Shown piece after piece: positions 36,801 to 48,290 of a stretch of 64,000 nucleotides of DNA (position 1 is its first letter; every line of letters begins with the position of its first letter). Both the position numbers and the translations under genes were made by a program. This DNA is from Acanthaster planci. Lineage: Eukaryota > Echinodermata > Asteroidea > Valvatida > Acanthasteridae. Location of the stretch: the NCBI RefSeq assembly GCF_001949145.1, contig NW_019091457.1, positions 706,986 through 770,985 on the forward strand, read 5' to 3'. Under the pieces are notes generated by a model. That model saw nothing but the letters and a program-made list of their open reading frames with translations. It had not been told where the DNA came from and did not search any database.

Positions 36801-38704
36801 TCCCGCTCCCAGAATCTGCTAGATTGAGGGCGCTTCATTCCCCTCCAGTTTCCAAACTCACGGGGGAACTGGGTAGCTTTAGGCACACCGTTGACTTCCG
36901 ACAGAGAGGGAAAAAGGTGGAGTTTGCTATCCGCCTCGAGCAGGAGCACCCCCTCATTGGTTGAAAAGAGCCAAATTGCTCATTTTGTTGTTTGCGACGC
37001 GACCGTGACGCGTACATTTCCCAGTTGCTCGTATAAACCAGCGAAGTTCAGTTCCGACCAATGGAGCCTCCGTTGTTAAGAAAATTGGTCCAGCTCGAGG
37101 CTAATAGTTCTTCCATGACGGAGGGAACGAGGTTTCCAGGGAAAACGCTCAAATCTTTACAAGTATATCAAACCAGCCCAGTGGAAATCGTTCACCGATG
37201 AATCTAGATTTATAAAGGCAGACCGATTGATTGGGTTGGGCCGCGGTCGGGCGTGGTCGAAAACACAAAGACAATGACGTTTTCATATAGCTCTCTGTTT
37301 TCTTTCTCATCCTTTTTGTTACATAGGAGTGATGAAGCGTCTTCTCCGATGGGTTGACAGTCGGGTATCTCCTCTGCGTAGGAAACTATTAAACGACACC
37401 AAGAAATGTGTCAATTGGATCCATGATACTCGATTATCAGCAACAGAGCAGAGGCCGCTCGCACATTGTTGGAACTCCACTAGTTTCCATTCAGCCATTC
37501 GCCTTCTGCAAAAAGCGTGGGTCAAGGGCATTTCAGTAGCCCATCCCTAATCTTTGAGATTTGATGTAAATCATAGAGCACCTTACTGTATTTTGAGGGG
37601 TTCGAATTAAACCCAATTTTTAACTACATGTATTTCTAGGATGCGATCTGTTGTCATTGAAGAGTAACAAAGGCACACAAATATCTTTCCTAATGGGGGT
37701 CTATATTTAGCTACTCGGGTTGCTCTTACTAAGTGGACACCCCACCAAAAAAAAGTGTTACTCGTACGCCAAACTGGTTGTTTATTTAAACGACTTCTAA
37801 TTACAGATAAGCAAAGATACCTGCACGTGACCTGCCAACGCATCATAGAACAGAGAACGTTTTAAGCTGTTGGCGCCGAATAGAGGAGATTTATACTGTC
37901 TATAGTAGTATGCGATTATGAGAAAGACGACTGTCTATGGATACGACCAATCAGACTTTGTCGATCTCGGCAAGAAATGGGACAAGATGTTATTAGGCAA
38001 GGGTGAACCTGAATAAGCCTGTTCGAACGGACAACTCATCGCCAAAAGCTTAAAACGTTTTACATATCGCGAGATATGTCTTAGGCTGAGAAGGACCTTA
38101 TGTCCACTCTCAAATAAACACGTGCAGGATGTGGGTGAGCTTCGCTGCTTCAAATTGGGGGGGGGCACTTTCTCATGGAACTCAGTGATGATTATTTGAC
38201 TGAAGCAAAACAAAACAATATCATGACATTGTCAGCAATCGAGCATGAACGGTTTTGAATTCGTTCTTGATATTACTGCGTATCGAAGATACTATCCCTT
38301 TTTTCTTTATTGTTGTCCATGATGTTTCTTTCCCATGTGCTGTATGTCTCTAAGAATTAACCCTGTTTTGATTCTTGTTGAGGTTTCTCTGCGACAAATG
38401 ATGGTTGAAAGGGTTAATCGGTGACATTTGAATAAGATTTCCGGCAAATAAGGAGTACCCCTGAAGTAGGCCTACTCCGGATGCCCATGGCCTTTAGAAA
38501 AGAAACCCTTTCACTTCCTTTGACAATGGAGCAATTTTGGGGCTCACTTTGATGCGGATTTCTTAGAGAGTCAAGCCTGCTGTACGGTTCAGAGCTGGGA
38601 CTTTTAACTTTAGGAAAAGGACTCAGCCCTGAAGTGCCACGCAAATTGTGCTCAGGCAACATCTGGCCAACTCATTGGCTTGTGCCCTGAACAGAAAATG
38701 AAAC
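33839..38704. other. NK4 upstream region, no gene
   Basis: No gene recognised. It contains the interrupted G run at 34441-34463, a CACTTGA word at 34930-34936 and an AGGGCGCT word at 36827-36834. Several GC-rich blocks could be conserved non-coding elements, but that needs comparison with related genomes. Confidence 0.45.
34441..34463 (+). repeat. Poly-G run with unknown base
   Basis: One N at 34442 is followed by about 20 bases that are nearly all G, a typical assembly or sequencing weak point. It could form a G-quadruplex. Confidence 0.9.
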
Positions 38705-38741
38705 AGCGCCACCTATTGTTTACAAAGAAGCAGAGGGCGCT
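38705..38741. promoter_or_regulatory. Paired CTCF-like cores, opposite strands
   Basis: TAGGTGGCGCT on the minus strand (38705-38715) and CAGAGGGCGCT on the plus strand (38731-38741) both match YAGRKGGCRSY exactly and are 15 bases apart in divergent orientation. A weaker word follows at 38839-38846 (minus). They lie 5.3 kb upstream of NK4. A boundary role is inferred. Confidence 0.45.
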
Positions 38742-40685
38742 ATTAGTTCGATTTACTGCAGGCAGAACAAGCCACGGATTTGCCCTTAAAAAGATTTCGA
38801 ACTTTATAGCCGTAAAAATTGTGGAAGATTGCTGGTATAGCGCCCTCATCTTCCTCCCGAGCGCCTTTTTGTTTTCATAACTCTTTCAAGATAATCTTGA
38901 CTGTTTACAGTGCAGCCAAAGTGTTGGAAGGAAATGCAAGGAGACTGGACGGGGCTGGAAAAAGATGTACCAAAAATGCAACAACTTCCAACAGACCGTA
39001 TGCATGTGTCGGCCTTCCAGAACTAAAAACTGAGGTAAAATCTTTCATTTTGGAAACTCGAGAGTAAAAATAGCAGTGAAGAAACGAAAATGCATTCAAA
39101 TTCAAGACAGGTCTTGTTTTGAACAAATTAGAATTAAATTTTGTGATTAATTATATCTAAATGTTTTAAGCCACAAAAGAAGAAGCCGGAAGTGAGGTTT
39201 GGAACCCAAGGTAGCCTTGTACCACCCCATTAAACAGGTTACATCAACTAAAATATCCCTACACTTTAGCCTGTTTATAGCATTGCTATTGACTAACAAA
39301 CCTTAATAATGCTTCGCTAACAGGAAGTTATAACCTATGATAGCCAATCAAAGCGCAAAGCCATCAGCCCTTCCCGGCGACCTGTTCGGGCACTGGGCGA
39401 CGAGCGAAGGCATGACCACAGTTTTGTGCCGGTGTCCAGGACTGGCAAGTCTGTCTAAAGTGAAGTGGGTTCCTTCTTTGCGTTCTTCGTGTAAGTTCAT
39501 GTCCGAATCATGGTTACGGCTAGCTTCATGCAAAACTCACAGACGCATGTGTTGTTTCTAGTCGTAGCCAAGCCGGAGGCGTTTGCGACACGGCCGTCGC
39601 CGTTTGAGGGCGCTCTTCCCACTTGACATTGATCAGATCTGTGGTAAGTCGAGCAAGCCAGCTGTGGCAATACAAAGATACCTTGACAATATCCCGTCGT
39701 TTCCTCGGAATGCGTGACATCCACACCACCAACTTTTGATTAAGTTAAAGCCACATCCTTCTCACAGATTGTGTCTGAAGTACATGTGGCGGCCAGACAC
39801 GGCTGATAAGTCTGGAAATGGCGAATCCGACAAGACATATCAACAATAGAATATTGATTTCATTACGCACGCGGTCCGGAAGAGAAGGATTACGGACGAC
39901 AGACTGTGTGGTGTTATGGGACCCACCCCAATACACGCTTGCGTCATGCTCCGCTTGGCCTGGTCGCAATTACCATGGCTTTGTTCTGTAAATAGGTAAC
40001 CTGGGGGAACAACGCAAGTACACGCCCTTCGCTAAGAGATTCAGCTACTTATTTTTCACAATTACAGGTTTTACATTTGTAGTCTAACTAAAATCTCAGA
40101 CAACCAGTACAAATGGATCCTACTACTAACGAATTGAATTTAAAAATAGACATTCGCAAATGGTACCAATTTCCAATTTTTGAACAATAGGTGTAAGTTA
40201 TAATGCCTTGATATCTTTTGTTTTACTTGGCCTGAGCTTCTTGCAGTTACTCCAATTTGGGTCTATTTTATGGGGAGGGGGGCACTTAGGGTTTCCTTGT
40301 CTAGGTGGCAGAGAGTTCAATTATAGCTTCGAAATAGTACACAGAGATCCTTTTGTCTTCTCTGAATTCAGGTTGGAGCACTCGGTCTCCAGCCGGTGTG
40401 CCCCAAGCAGCCCGGCGTCCATTGACGTCAGAGTCTATAGATCAGACAAAACTACATGAAGTTGGCAACCTGAACGACACAATCAGAACCCGGGGTTTCC
40501 GTCTTCAAAGGGCACTTTTGCTTCCTCTAATGTGAAACAGACTCAGTCAGAGAACCGAGACTGAAATAGAGGACGAAAGTTATTGTTACGAATCACAGAA
40601 CATCCAACGAAACTTTATCAGGTGTCACGAGATAATCCTGACGGACGGCTGGCTGTGCGCGTGCAGGCCGTAGGTCCCGATCAAC

Positions 40686-40696
40686 AGCGCCATCTG
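40686..40696 (-). promoter_or_regulatory. CTCF-like core
   Basis: The minus strand reads CAGATGGCGCT, an exact match to YAGRKGGCRSY. A 10-of-11 match, TAGGTGGCAGA, lies about 385 bases before it at 40302-40312 on the plus strand. Confidence 0.35.
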
Positions 40697-41689
40697 GCGT
40701 TGAAAAACATTCGGGTTTGCGCCGTGGACGTCTCCTCCTGTCCTTCAACACCCAACTAGGCTGCCGGGGCACCTAGGTGGACTTTAGCCGACGTAAAACT
40801 TGTCACGTGCTCCGTTCAGACCACTATGAGGGTTTTTGCAGAGAGGGTAAGTCTCATTATTGAATGTTGGAGGTAATGGTGGAAAAGACGTGACGGCGGG
40901 ACTTTTTAAAAAGACATTTTAGGTGGGCAAGTGCCAAGCATTCCATAGCTACTTTAGATACGGCTGTTTCCCGGTATATTTACACTCGGAGGAGTCAAGC
41001 TGAGCACTGTGGTTTGATGCGTGTGTCCACGCAGTTTGACAAAGTCCATTTGTCTGTGTGAATAAAAACCTTGGAAATAGGTGAGCAAATGTTATAAAGC
41101 CTGCCTTTCAAACCTTTATAAAAGAAGTAACGTTCAAAACGATGTCCTGCAATATTGTTTGATATCCCACTGTCAATCTGTGTTCAATCAGTGACGGATC
41201 TAAGATTTTCCAAGGGTGTACGTGGTGTTGAAGTTAACAAGTGCAGTTGAATAGAAACCCCTTCAATGAAACCCCTTCACATGTACAGTATAGCAGCGCC
41301 CTTATTTGTTGGGAAAGCAAGGCAGTGCTAAAATAGGGCTTAAAAAGTGCACTTCTCAATGTGATTGACAGAAATGGAGGCCAAATACTTTTCAACCATT
41401 CACTAGGAGTAAAAATGTTGCCTGGAATAATCTAGGGAGCAACGTGGAACTGGCAAAAAGGAGGGATGGGGGAAATCTTTGTTTTCAAGCTCTCAACATG
41501 GAAACACCACCGATCCTTTTCGTAATAACAGTAATGGGCGCATGCACTGGATCATGGAACTCAGATCCACGATGTTGGGTTTCCACTGTGGTTGATAGAG
41601 TTTGCTTTGCACGCGGAGGGCAATGAAGAAACACACAATTGCACACACAGCACCCAACTCAGCAACCAACGAAAGAACGAGTCAAAGGT

Positions 41690-41694
<5 letters not shown>

Positions 41695-41731
<37 letters not shown>
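41695..41731 (+). repeat. (GA)n microsatellite
   Basis: 37 bases of uninterrupted GA repeat, followed by purine-rich sequence. GAGA tracts can bind GAF-like proteins or form triplex DNA, but a neutral microsatellite is the simplest reading. Confidence 0.97.
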
Positions 41732-41734
<3 letters not shown>

Positions 41735-44700
41735 AACAACCAGCGGTGAGTTCGTGACTAAGCCCTATTTGCAAGCTGAAAGTGGTTTCTAGGTTCATCC
41801 CAGCGGACAGTGTAAGTCAGGGCGTAGCTGACAAGTTGACCAATTGACCAGTTGATGCAAGATGGCAGCCGGGTCTGGCCCAGGCGCAATTTTTTTTTTC
41901 TCCTGTTCGGCGCGTCTGAGAAGCACGCGTCCCTAGTGCCCCCCAGAGCCAAAACCAGACGCAGAGCTCAGGAACACAGGGCCTGCCATGTATGCACATG
42001 TACGTGCTCGAAATGAGCCTCGGAAATTGCCGTAGCGTCAAGGTGTGACTACTTGTGTTAGTGGAAAGTAGGTCAAAACTTAGCAGGTGTCTTCGATACC
42101 GTGCCAATTTTTTGGCAGTTTGTCACGACGGTGCTGCGCCGAGGGGGAGCAACCCTTGATCTGGCCCATGGACGCTTCGAACTTCGTCTGAAGGACAGCC
42201 AGGAAAGCCTCTCTGCTCAAATCCGCAGACTGGCCGGAAAAAAGTATCACCAGACAGGCATGGATTGTGGGCATGTTAGAGATTTAGTCATCAATGTTAT
42301 GTTAATTTCATTCAAAATGCCATGTTAATGATCTTGACAAGGAACTGATTTCTCTTTGCTGGACCACATTTAGGCCACCAGTGGAAAGGATATGGTAACT
42401 GAAAATCACAGAAATTGGGAGGAAATACGGCCACCTAAAATGTTGAAAAGTATGGCAAAATGAGTAAACTTTACAAGGCAAAAATATCGCAAATACGGCA
42501 ATAGGGTCCACATGGTCGGCAAAGTCCACAGTTGATCCACAAACTTGAACAGAAATAAGAATGAGATATACTCCTAAATGTGGGGGAATTCATGAACACT
42601 GTTACCCACTGAAGCTTATAATCAGCGAATCCTGCGAATTATGAAGACAAGAGGAAGAAGTAAAAGGCACTCGACGCTGCAGAATCGTGTCTTGTTAAAA
42701 TCAGTGATCCAAACTGACGTAACCACTGGGAAATACGACAAAAGCCAGACGCCATAAATAACGAAAACCCTCCAGCTGTAGGTCCCGCCTTTTGCAACTT
42801 TTTTTTACAAATAAGCCTTATCAACGTAAACATGACAGCTTACCGGCCGCGCACAAAAAATTCTGCTCTGTGTTATGGAAATAATTCGTGACGCATCCCA
42901 GCGGGGAGACTTGTGTGTTCCAACAATGACGACCATGAAATTCAAGTTGCAGACCGACAGACATCCACCATTTCAACCATTTATTAGCCATTATTAGCCA
43001 GTCTGCTCTCAGATGAAAGCCCAGAGACCCAGCGAGTTGATCCTGGCAAAGATTTGCAGAATTTCATCATTCTGGGGGACAACCAATTTCCTTTCCCCAA
43101 AGATACTGAGGGGGCACTTTTAATGCTAATGAGCTGGCCAGAAATTCTCACTTGAATTAGTAGACGGGACCCTGCAGCATGACCCAGGGCCAGGGGGGTT
43201 GAGATTTGATTTAAGACTTAGCTTTAGAGGGCCCACGACCCACAGACAACTGGCGAGCCAGAAAGGGGGGGGGGGTAAATGTATAAAAGGCTGTACGGGA
43301 AGAGGCAGTTATGATGGCTGACCCGACAGTTCCTGTAAACTGTGGTTATCGCAGATTGGGTGCTCTTCAACTCGTCACGCTGCCATCACTGCCGACACTT
43401 TGTCTGCATGCAATCGGTCCGCTGACCACGTAAATTAATGTCACCACGTCAGCCAATAAATCTATTATATTTTGCTCTTTTATGAGGGTCATCGCACTGG
43501 AACTGTCCTCTTGAAAGAAAGAGACGGGGGGGGGGATCAAAGCAAACCACGATGCACAATTGTGAAACCACACAAGAGTAGAACAATGGATAGCATATCG
43601 CCACCTTGCGTTTTGCTTTGTCTAACTTTTTGGCTGACCTCCTTAATACCTGGGCCTCGCTCTAGAGCTAGAACAGGGATATATCACAAAGTCCGTTTAC
43701 AGTTCTTTCGAGCTCACGCGCGCATCTTCAGTCGCGCTAAACCGCATGCCGCAGCATGTCAGGGAGCAATCGACGCTCCCAGCAGCCCGGAGCCACACGA
43801 GATAGCCAAGATGACACGTCACTTTGATCTTGAACCCGGCCGCTAAACGAGGCTGGGCCCCGGTCGCGATGAGTGACGAAGAGGGAAGAGCTGAGTGCGG
43901 TGGCCGAGAAAAGCGCAGTAGCTAGGGACGGGGGAATCAGGCAAGACATCAGGGCAATCTTTTTTCCGGCAGGGGGTACACACCCTGCCCGCGGCTGGTC
44001 CCATGGGGGTAGGGAACTAGTAGGGCACGAATGAGAGAGTATTTAGATGCCCCCTCCCTTCTCACTGCGTCTCTCTTGTCATACAAGCCTACACATAATA
44101 GCCTACAAGGTCTTAGCAAAGGACCGAGGGAGGTTACCCGGTTTGATTATCGTGCGGGTGATACCATCTCACCACAATTTATTTACGTCTTCACCCGCAG
44201 AGATGCATAAAAGCAACTTCCGATAATTTTTCATTTAATGGAGATGTTATCTTTACCATTAGAAACATCCTCTTTTATTTCTCCACATCATAAACACAGT
44301 GAAAGGTTTGCAGTTTGTTTTGTGTTACCGCTTTTTCAAAGTGACCTTTTGAGGGGCTACACCCTTTTTAATTAGAATGTTACTAACTCTAAAAGGTTTG
44401 GGATCTGTCTGGATGATTCACAAAATGTTTGCGCCCTCGGCCGGCGGAATGGAGTTAGAATGACCTGGTACCCACGTTGCCCCCGGGGTCCAGCACGAAC
44501 TCCCTTCAACTAAATTATGTCACCGTCAAAGTAGAACTTGTTTCACAACAGCCCCCGGCCCATAGAAAAAGAAGTACTTAGAAAAAAAGTACACGACCCG
44601 AAGTGAAGAAAATGCGTAAACCCGACAAGGAGCCTCATTAAAACCAATGATGAAAGAGCTCGTTTTGAAGACGTCCGCACCCTCTGCCGGATCTTCCCCC

Positions 44701-44820
44701 TTCCCCGAGTTTGGGAACGATTCACTCCAGGAAATTTGTCAGCAGGGCCGGCGAGGATAGAGGGCCAAGTGGCCGCCCTCGATTGACTCTTCCTCCGCGG
44801 TGTCACTTCGGGGAATCGGC

Positions 44821-44868
44821 CCTTAATTTGATGGATGATTGCAAATCTCCTTAATTTTTGATGGATGA
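44821..44868 (+). promoter_or_regulatory. Duplicated homeodomain/TALE-type motif block
   Basis: CCTTAATTTGATGGATGA (44821-44838) recurs as CCTTAATTTTTGATGGATGA (44849-44868). TGATGGATGA resembles PBX-HOX composite sites. Between the copies is ATTGCAAAT, a near-octamer POU site, and just after is GGATTAATCC, a bicoid/Otx-type pair (44876-44885). The dense block suggests an enhancer about 11.4 kb upstream of NK4. Confidence 0.35.
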
Positions 44869-45282
44869 CACCCCGGATTAATCCCAACTGCGCCTTATCG
44901 ATCAGGGCTCGTGGCTCCTCCTGTCTTGTCATCGTATCGCCGCAGATTTCGTTTCCCTTCTTCCTCCCACTCTCTCTCGCTGCCTGCCTTGAAATCATCA
45001 GGTCGAACCCCATGGCGTGTCCCCCTTTTCCGAGTGCGGATGCGGTTTCCATTTGGCAAAGTTTGATTTGTGTCGGTCTTCAGAAACTGAAATAATATTA
45101 CTGGGATGTGTAGCGCCACCGTGGAACAGGTTTCGACATTATTGCGACTGAGATTCCAAACACACGTTCTTTTCACAATAGAAACATCCCTGAATTCTTT
45201 CAGCGACACATACAAGTTGCTGGCAAAGAGAATTCTGGGAATGTTCGAAACCAGCCACCATTTTTTAACAGAACAAAACCAT

Positions 45283-45416
45283 ATTCGGGGCAAGCTTTTG
45301 CACAGCGACCACCATCTCTGGAATAGACTGGTTCCTTTGTGCCCTCCTAATCCAATGAAAACAGTGTATTGGTGCGAGGCGTACCTTATGAAACTAAGCA
45401 AAAGCTTGCCCCGAAT
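45283..45416. mobile_element. Possible MITE with 19-bp inverted ends
   Basis: ATTCGGGGCAAGCTTTTGC (45283-45301) and its exact reverse complement (45398-45416) bracket 96 bases of unrelated DNA. A perfect 19-bp pair at this spacing is unlikely by chance and resembles the terminal inverted repeats of a small non-autonomous transposon. No second copy was seen in the window and the target duplication is unclear. Confidence 0.5.
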
Positions 45417-45915
45417 TATCATGTTCACGTGAACTTAAAGAACTCAGTGTACCAGATTTTATTCAAAATGTTACTCGCAAAAGGCTTATTGCCAGAGCGT
45501 AGCAAGAAAGTGAAATTGAAACAAAACTTAAATTTCTAAATGGGGCTTTCTACGACAGAAATTTCTACGAGTGACTGTTGGCAGCAGTTGGAAAACCCTG
45601 CCAGAAAAAGTCCTCAACTGCATGTTAATCGGTCATTCATCTTTGCTATGATGGTAGTGCCGCTAGCAACTTCCCTGCTCGTGCGAGGTACCGGATGATT
45701 GCTCGCGCAGTCCATGTACTGTACTATCGCAGACTCGGCCCACACTGACTGCAGCTCAGGCCAAGGCGTAAGTGAGGTTGACAGCCCATTTCCCCTTAAC
45801 GCTCGAACAGAATCCAAACAGATAGACATCTACAAGTACAAATGTCCAGGCAGCAAGCCCACGATTCAGCTCCCTAGCGGTGTGTAGCGCCACCAATGAT
45901 TACTCACAGAGACAA

Positions 45916-45926
45916 TAGAGGGCGCT
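45916..45926 (+). promoter_or_regulatory. CTCF-like core
   Basis: TAGAGGGCGCT matches YAGRKGGCRSY exactly. Related weaker words lie close by: AGCGCCACC at 45112 and 45888 (minus), AGGGCGCT at 46297 and 46949 (plus). Confidence 0.4.
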
Positions 45927-47710
45927 GGCAGACCACAAATCCCCAAGACGATGAGACATTGTGACAGGCGAAACAAAATAAATTGACCCCTCTACCTTTT
46001 TTGATCCATCGCAGTACTGACAGCAAAATAACTATTTTAAATATCAATGCACCCATATCTTCAGGGACAAACGTGCAGTGTAAAAAAGCACGTTTTTTTT
46101 GCACGTGGAGCATCTGGGTAACTCCAGAATATACCGACTGCAAAGAGTTTTAGAGCAAAATTTGACACAAAGTTTCTGCCATTCTACACTGCTCTTCAAT
46201 GTATGAAAACTACTTGTCATCCCTATTAAGTAAAATGCATTGGAAAGTGTAATTCATAAAAACATTTAAAATTATCCACGCCTCCCTGGACAACTGAGGG
46301 CGCTGTTTCTGTGATATCATCCAGGGGAGACATGGTTGAGTTCATTTTTTTCTGTTCAAACTGTAACCTAGAGCCTAAGTTCACCAACGAAAACACTTCT
46401 AAATATGAGTTGCTTACTTTGTTCTTCTCGTGTAGGTCAGTACAATCTGAAAAGCAGAACTTTTTGTGCACAAACCAACGTAACAGTGAGATTTCTCCCC
46501 CAGATATGACATCAAAGTTTAGCTCACGAATATGGAAATATATATAGGAAACTAAACATCCTTTCAAATACTGAAACAGACATTGCAAATGAATTCAAAT
46601 GAGGCACAAAGGTGCGTTTCAGAAGTTTGTGTTAAAGGAAAAATTACATTGTACAGGCCCTTTAAGCAATCTACCCTAAGGTGTGTTCGAAACCTAGAGA
46701 TACAGAAAACTGTCCACAACTCAGCATCAACAGACCCTCTGCCCATTGAAATTACCAGCATAGAGAAGAGTAAGAATGATATAGTTCGGCTAGGAGTTAC
46801 TACATCGCGATTTTCGTCTCGACTTGTACCGGGGTTTCACCAATATGACGTGCTCATAGAAGGAGCGCTGTTATTTATTGCAACTCGGGTACACCGTGCT
46901 CTCGATTGGCAAAAGCCGTCAGCATCGACCTTGATTCCAGGCCAAGGAAGGGCGCTTGGCCCCCGGCAAAACTGATGGACCGTGACAAGGTGTTAATTTC
47001 TTAGGGAAACTCGAGGAAGTGTGGGGATAAGCGCGAGACAGTCCGACGTTTAACCCATCTCCAGTTTGCAGCGTGCAGCTTGGGCAACTGTAAGTGCTGT
47101 TTATAACTGTGCATTCGGTGTAGGTCCAGTGGCGCCCCGTGCTGCAATTATCATGCAACGCCGTATCGGTCGCGCGGGGGATTACTTTGAGATGCAATTT
47201 GCAACCGGGCGTACTAATGATCAGCAATTTCCCCCACTTGACCACCCCAGTCCGCCCCTGCCGACCCATATCAGTTTTGGCCCAGGGGGCAACTTGTTTC
47301 CCCTCTTAGCAATGCCAGTGTGATTTTCACTTGGATTTTGATTTTTTTTTTAAGGAAAGCGAAAACTGGAATTGACACATGATTACTCCTCCTATCAGAT
47401 ATGTGTGGGGAGGAATCCCACTGCGACTTAAGATAACTGAATGTGTCCAGGGGTCCAGCTATGGATGGACGACGCAGAGATCGAGGATGACAGGAACAGA
47501 CCCAAAACATAATGACGTTGCGCTTTTTTAAAAACATGTTCGCATTTATATGGAGGCTTTATGGATGTCCCCCCTTACTGCCATAGGAAAACGAACCTGT
47601 AAAGAAAGTTTGATTTCATTATGCAGCGGGTTTGTTGTATGGAGAGCTGACTATTTTAATTTCCTGGCGATAGACCGCACTGTACGGCTTTCATTTTAGA
47701 AGCCTTAATT

Positions 47711-48290
47711 TCCCCAAATTCCAAACTCTGAAATGAATCCCCAACCAAAAACCCAGAACCCCAAAACTCAAACCCTCAATTCAAACTCAGAACCACATTA
47801 AAACCATAACCAAAATAACCAAATCTGCAATGAAAACCACGACCCAAACCAAATCGAAACTGCAACACCGGCCAAGACCAAAACATAAAAAACCGTTCCA
47901 AAACAGCAACCAAAATCGCAACCACAACCACAACTTTACGGAAAGCACAACCGCAATCAAAACCAAATCAAAACCAAAAGTAATTGCAACCAAAAATACA
48001 ACAAAAACACAATCAAAACCGAAAACCGCAATCCAAACTGCAACCAAGTCAAAACCAAAACCAAATCAAAATTACAAACGGAACCAAAACCAAAGCTTCA
48101 CCTAACGAAATCAAAAACCGCACCCACAACCAAACCAGAGAAAAGCCGCAACCCAAACCACATCAAACCCACAGCCACTCTCAAAACCACAGCCAGCCAG
48201 CCACCCATCCAACCAACCAACTAACAACAACCAAAACCAGAGCGAACCCATGCCCAACCACATCAAAAGACACGAACGCAGCCAAGTGTA
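47711..48290 (+). repeat. A/C-rich degenerate AACCAAAAC repeat
   Basis: About 550 bases are almost only A and C on the plus strand, built from irregular AACCAAAAC/CAAAACC units with no strict period. The Lys/Thr/Gln/Asn-rich plus frame and the very hydrophobic minus frame are both composition artefacts. The strong strand bias could favour R-loops if transcribed. Confidence 0.85.

Larger units (their letters stand above)
38742..44820. other. Upstream NK4 landscape, no gene
   Basis: No supported gene. Seen here: AGGGCGCT-type words at 39607 (plus) and 41295 (minus), a CTCF-like core at 40686, a small direct repeat of GAAACCCCTTCA at 41254 and 41268, a (GA)n tract, and a G run near 43266. Confidence 0.45.
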
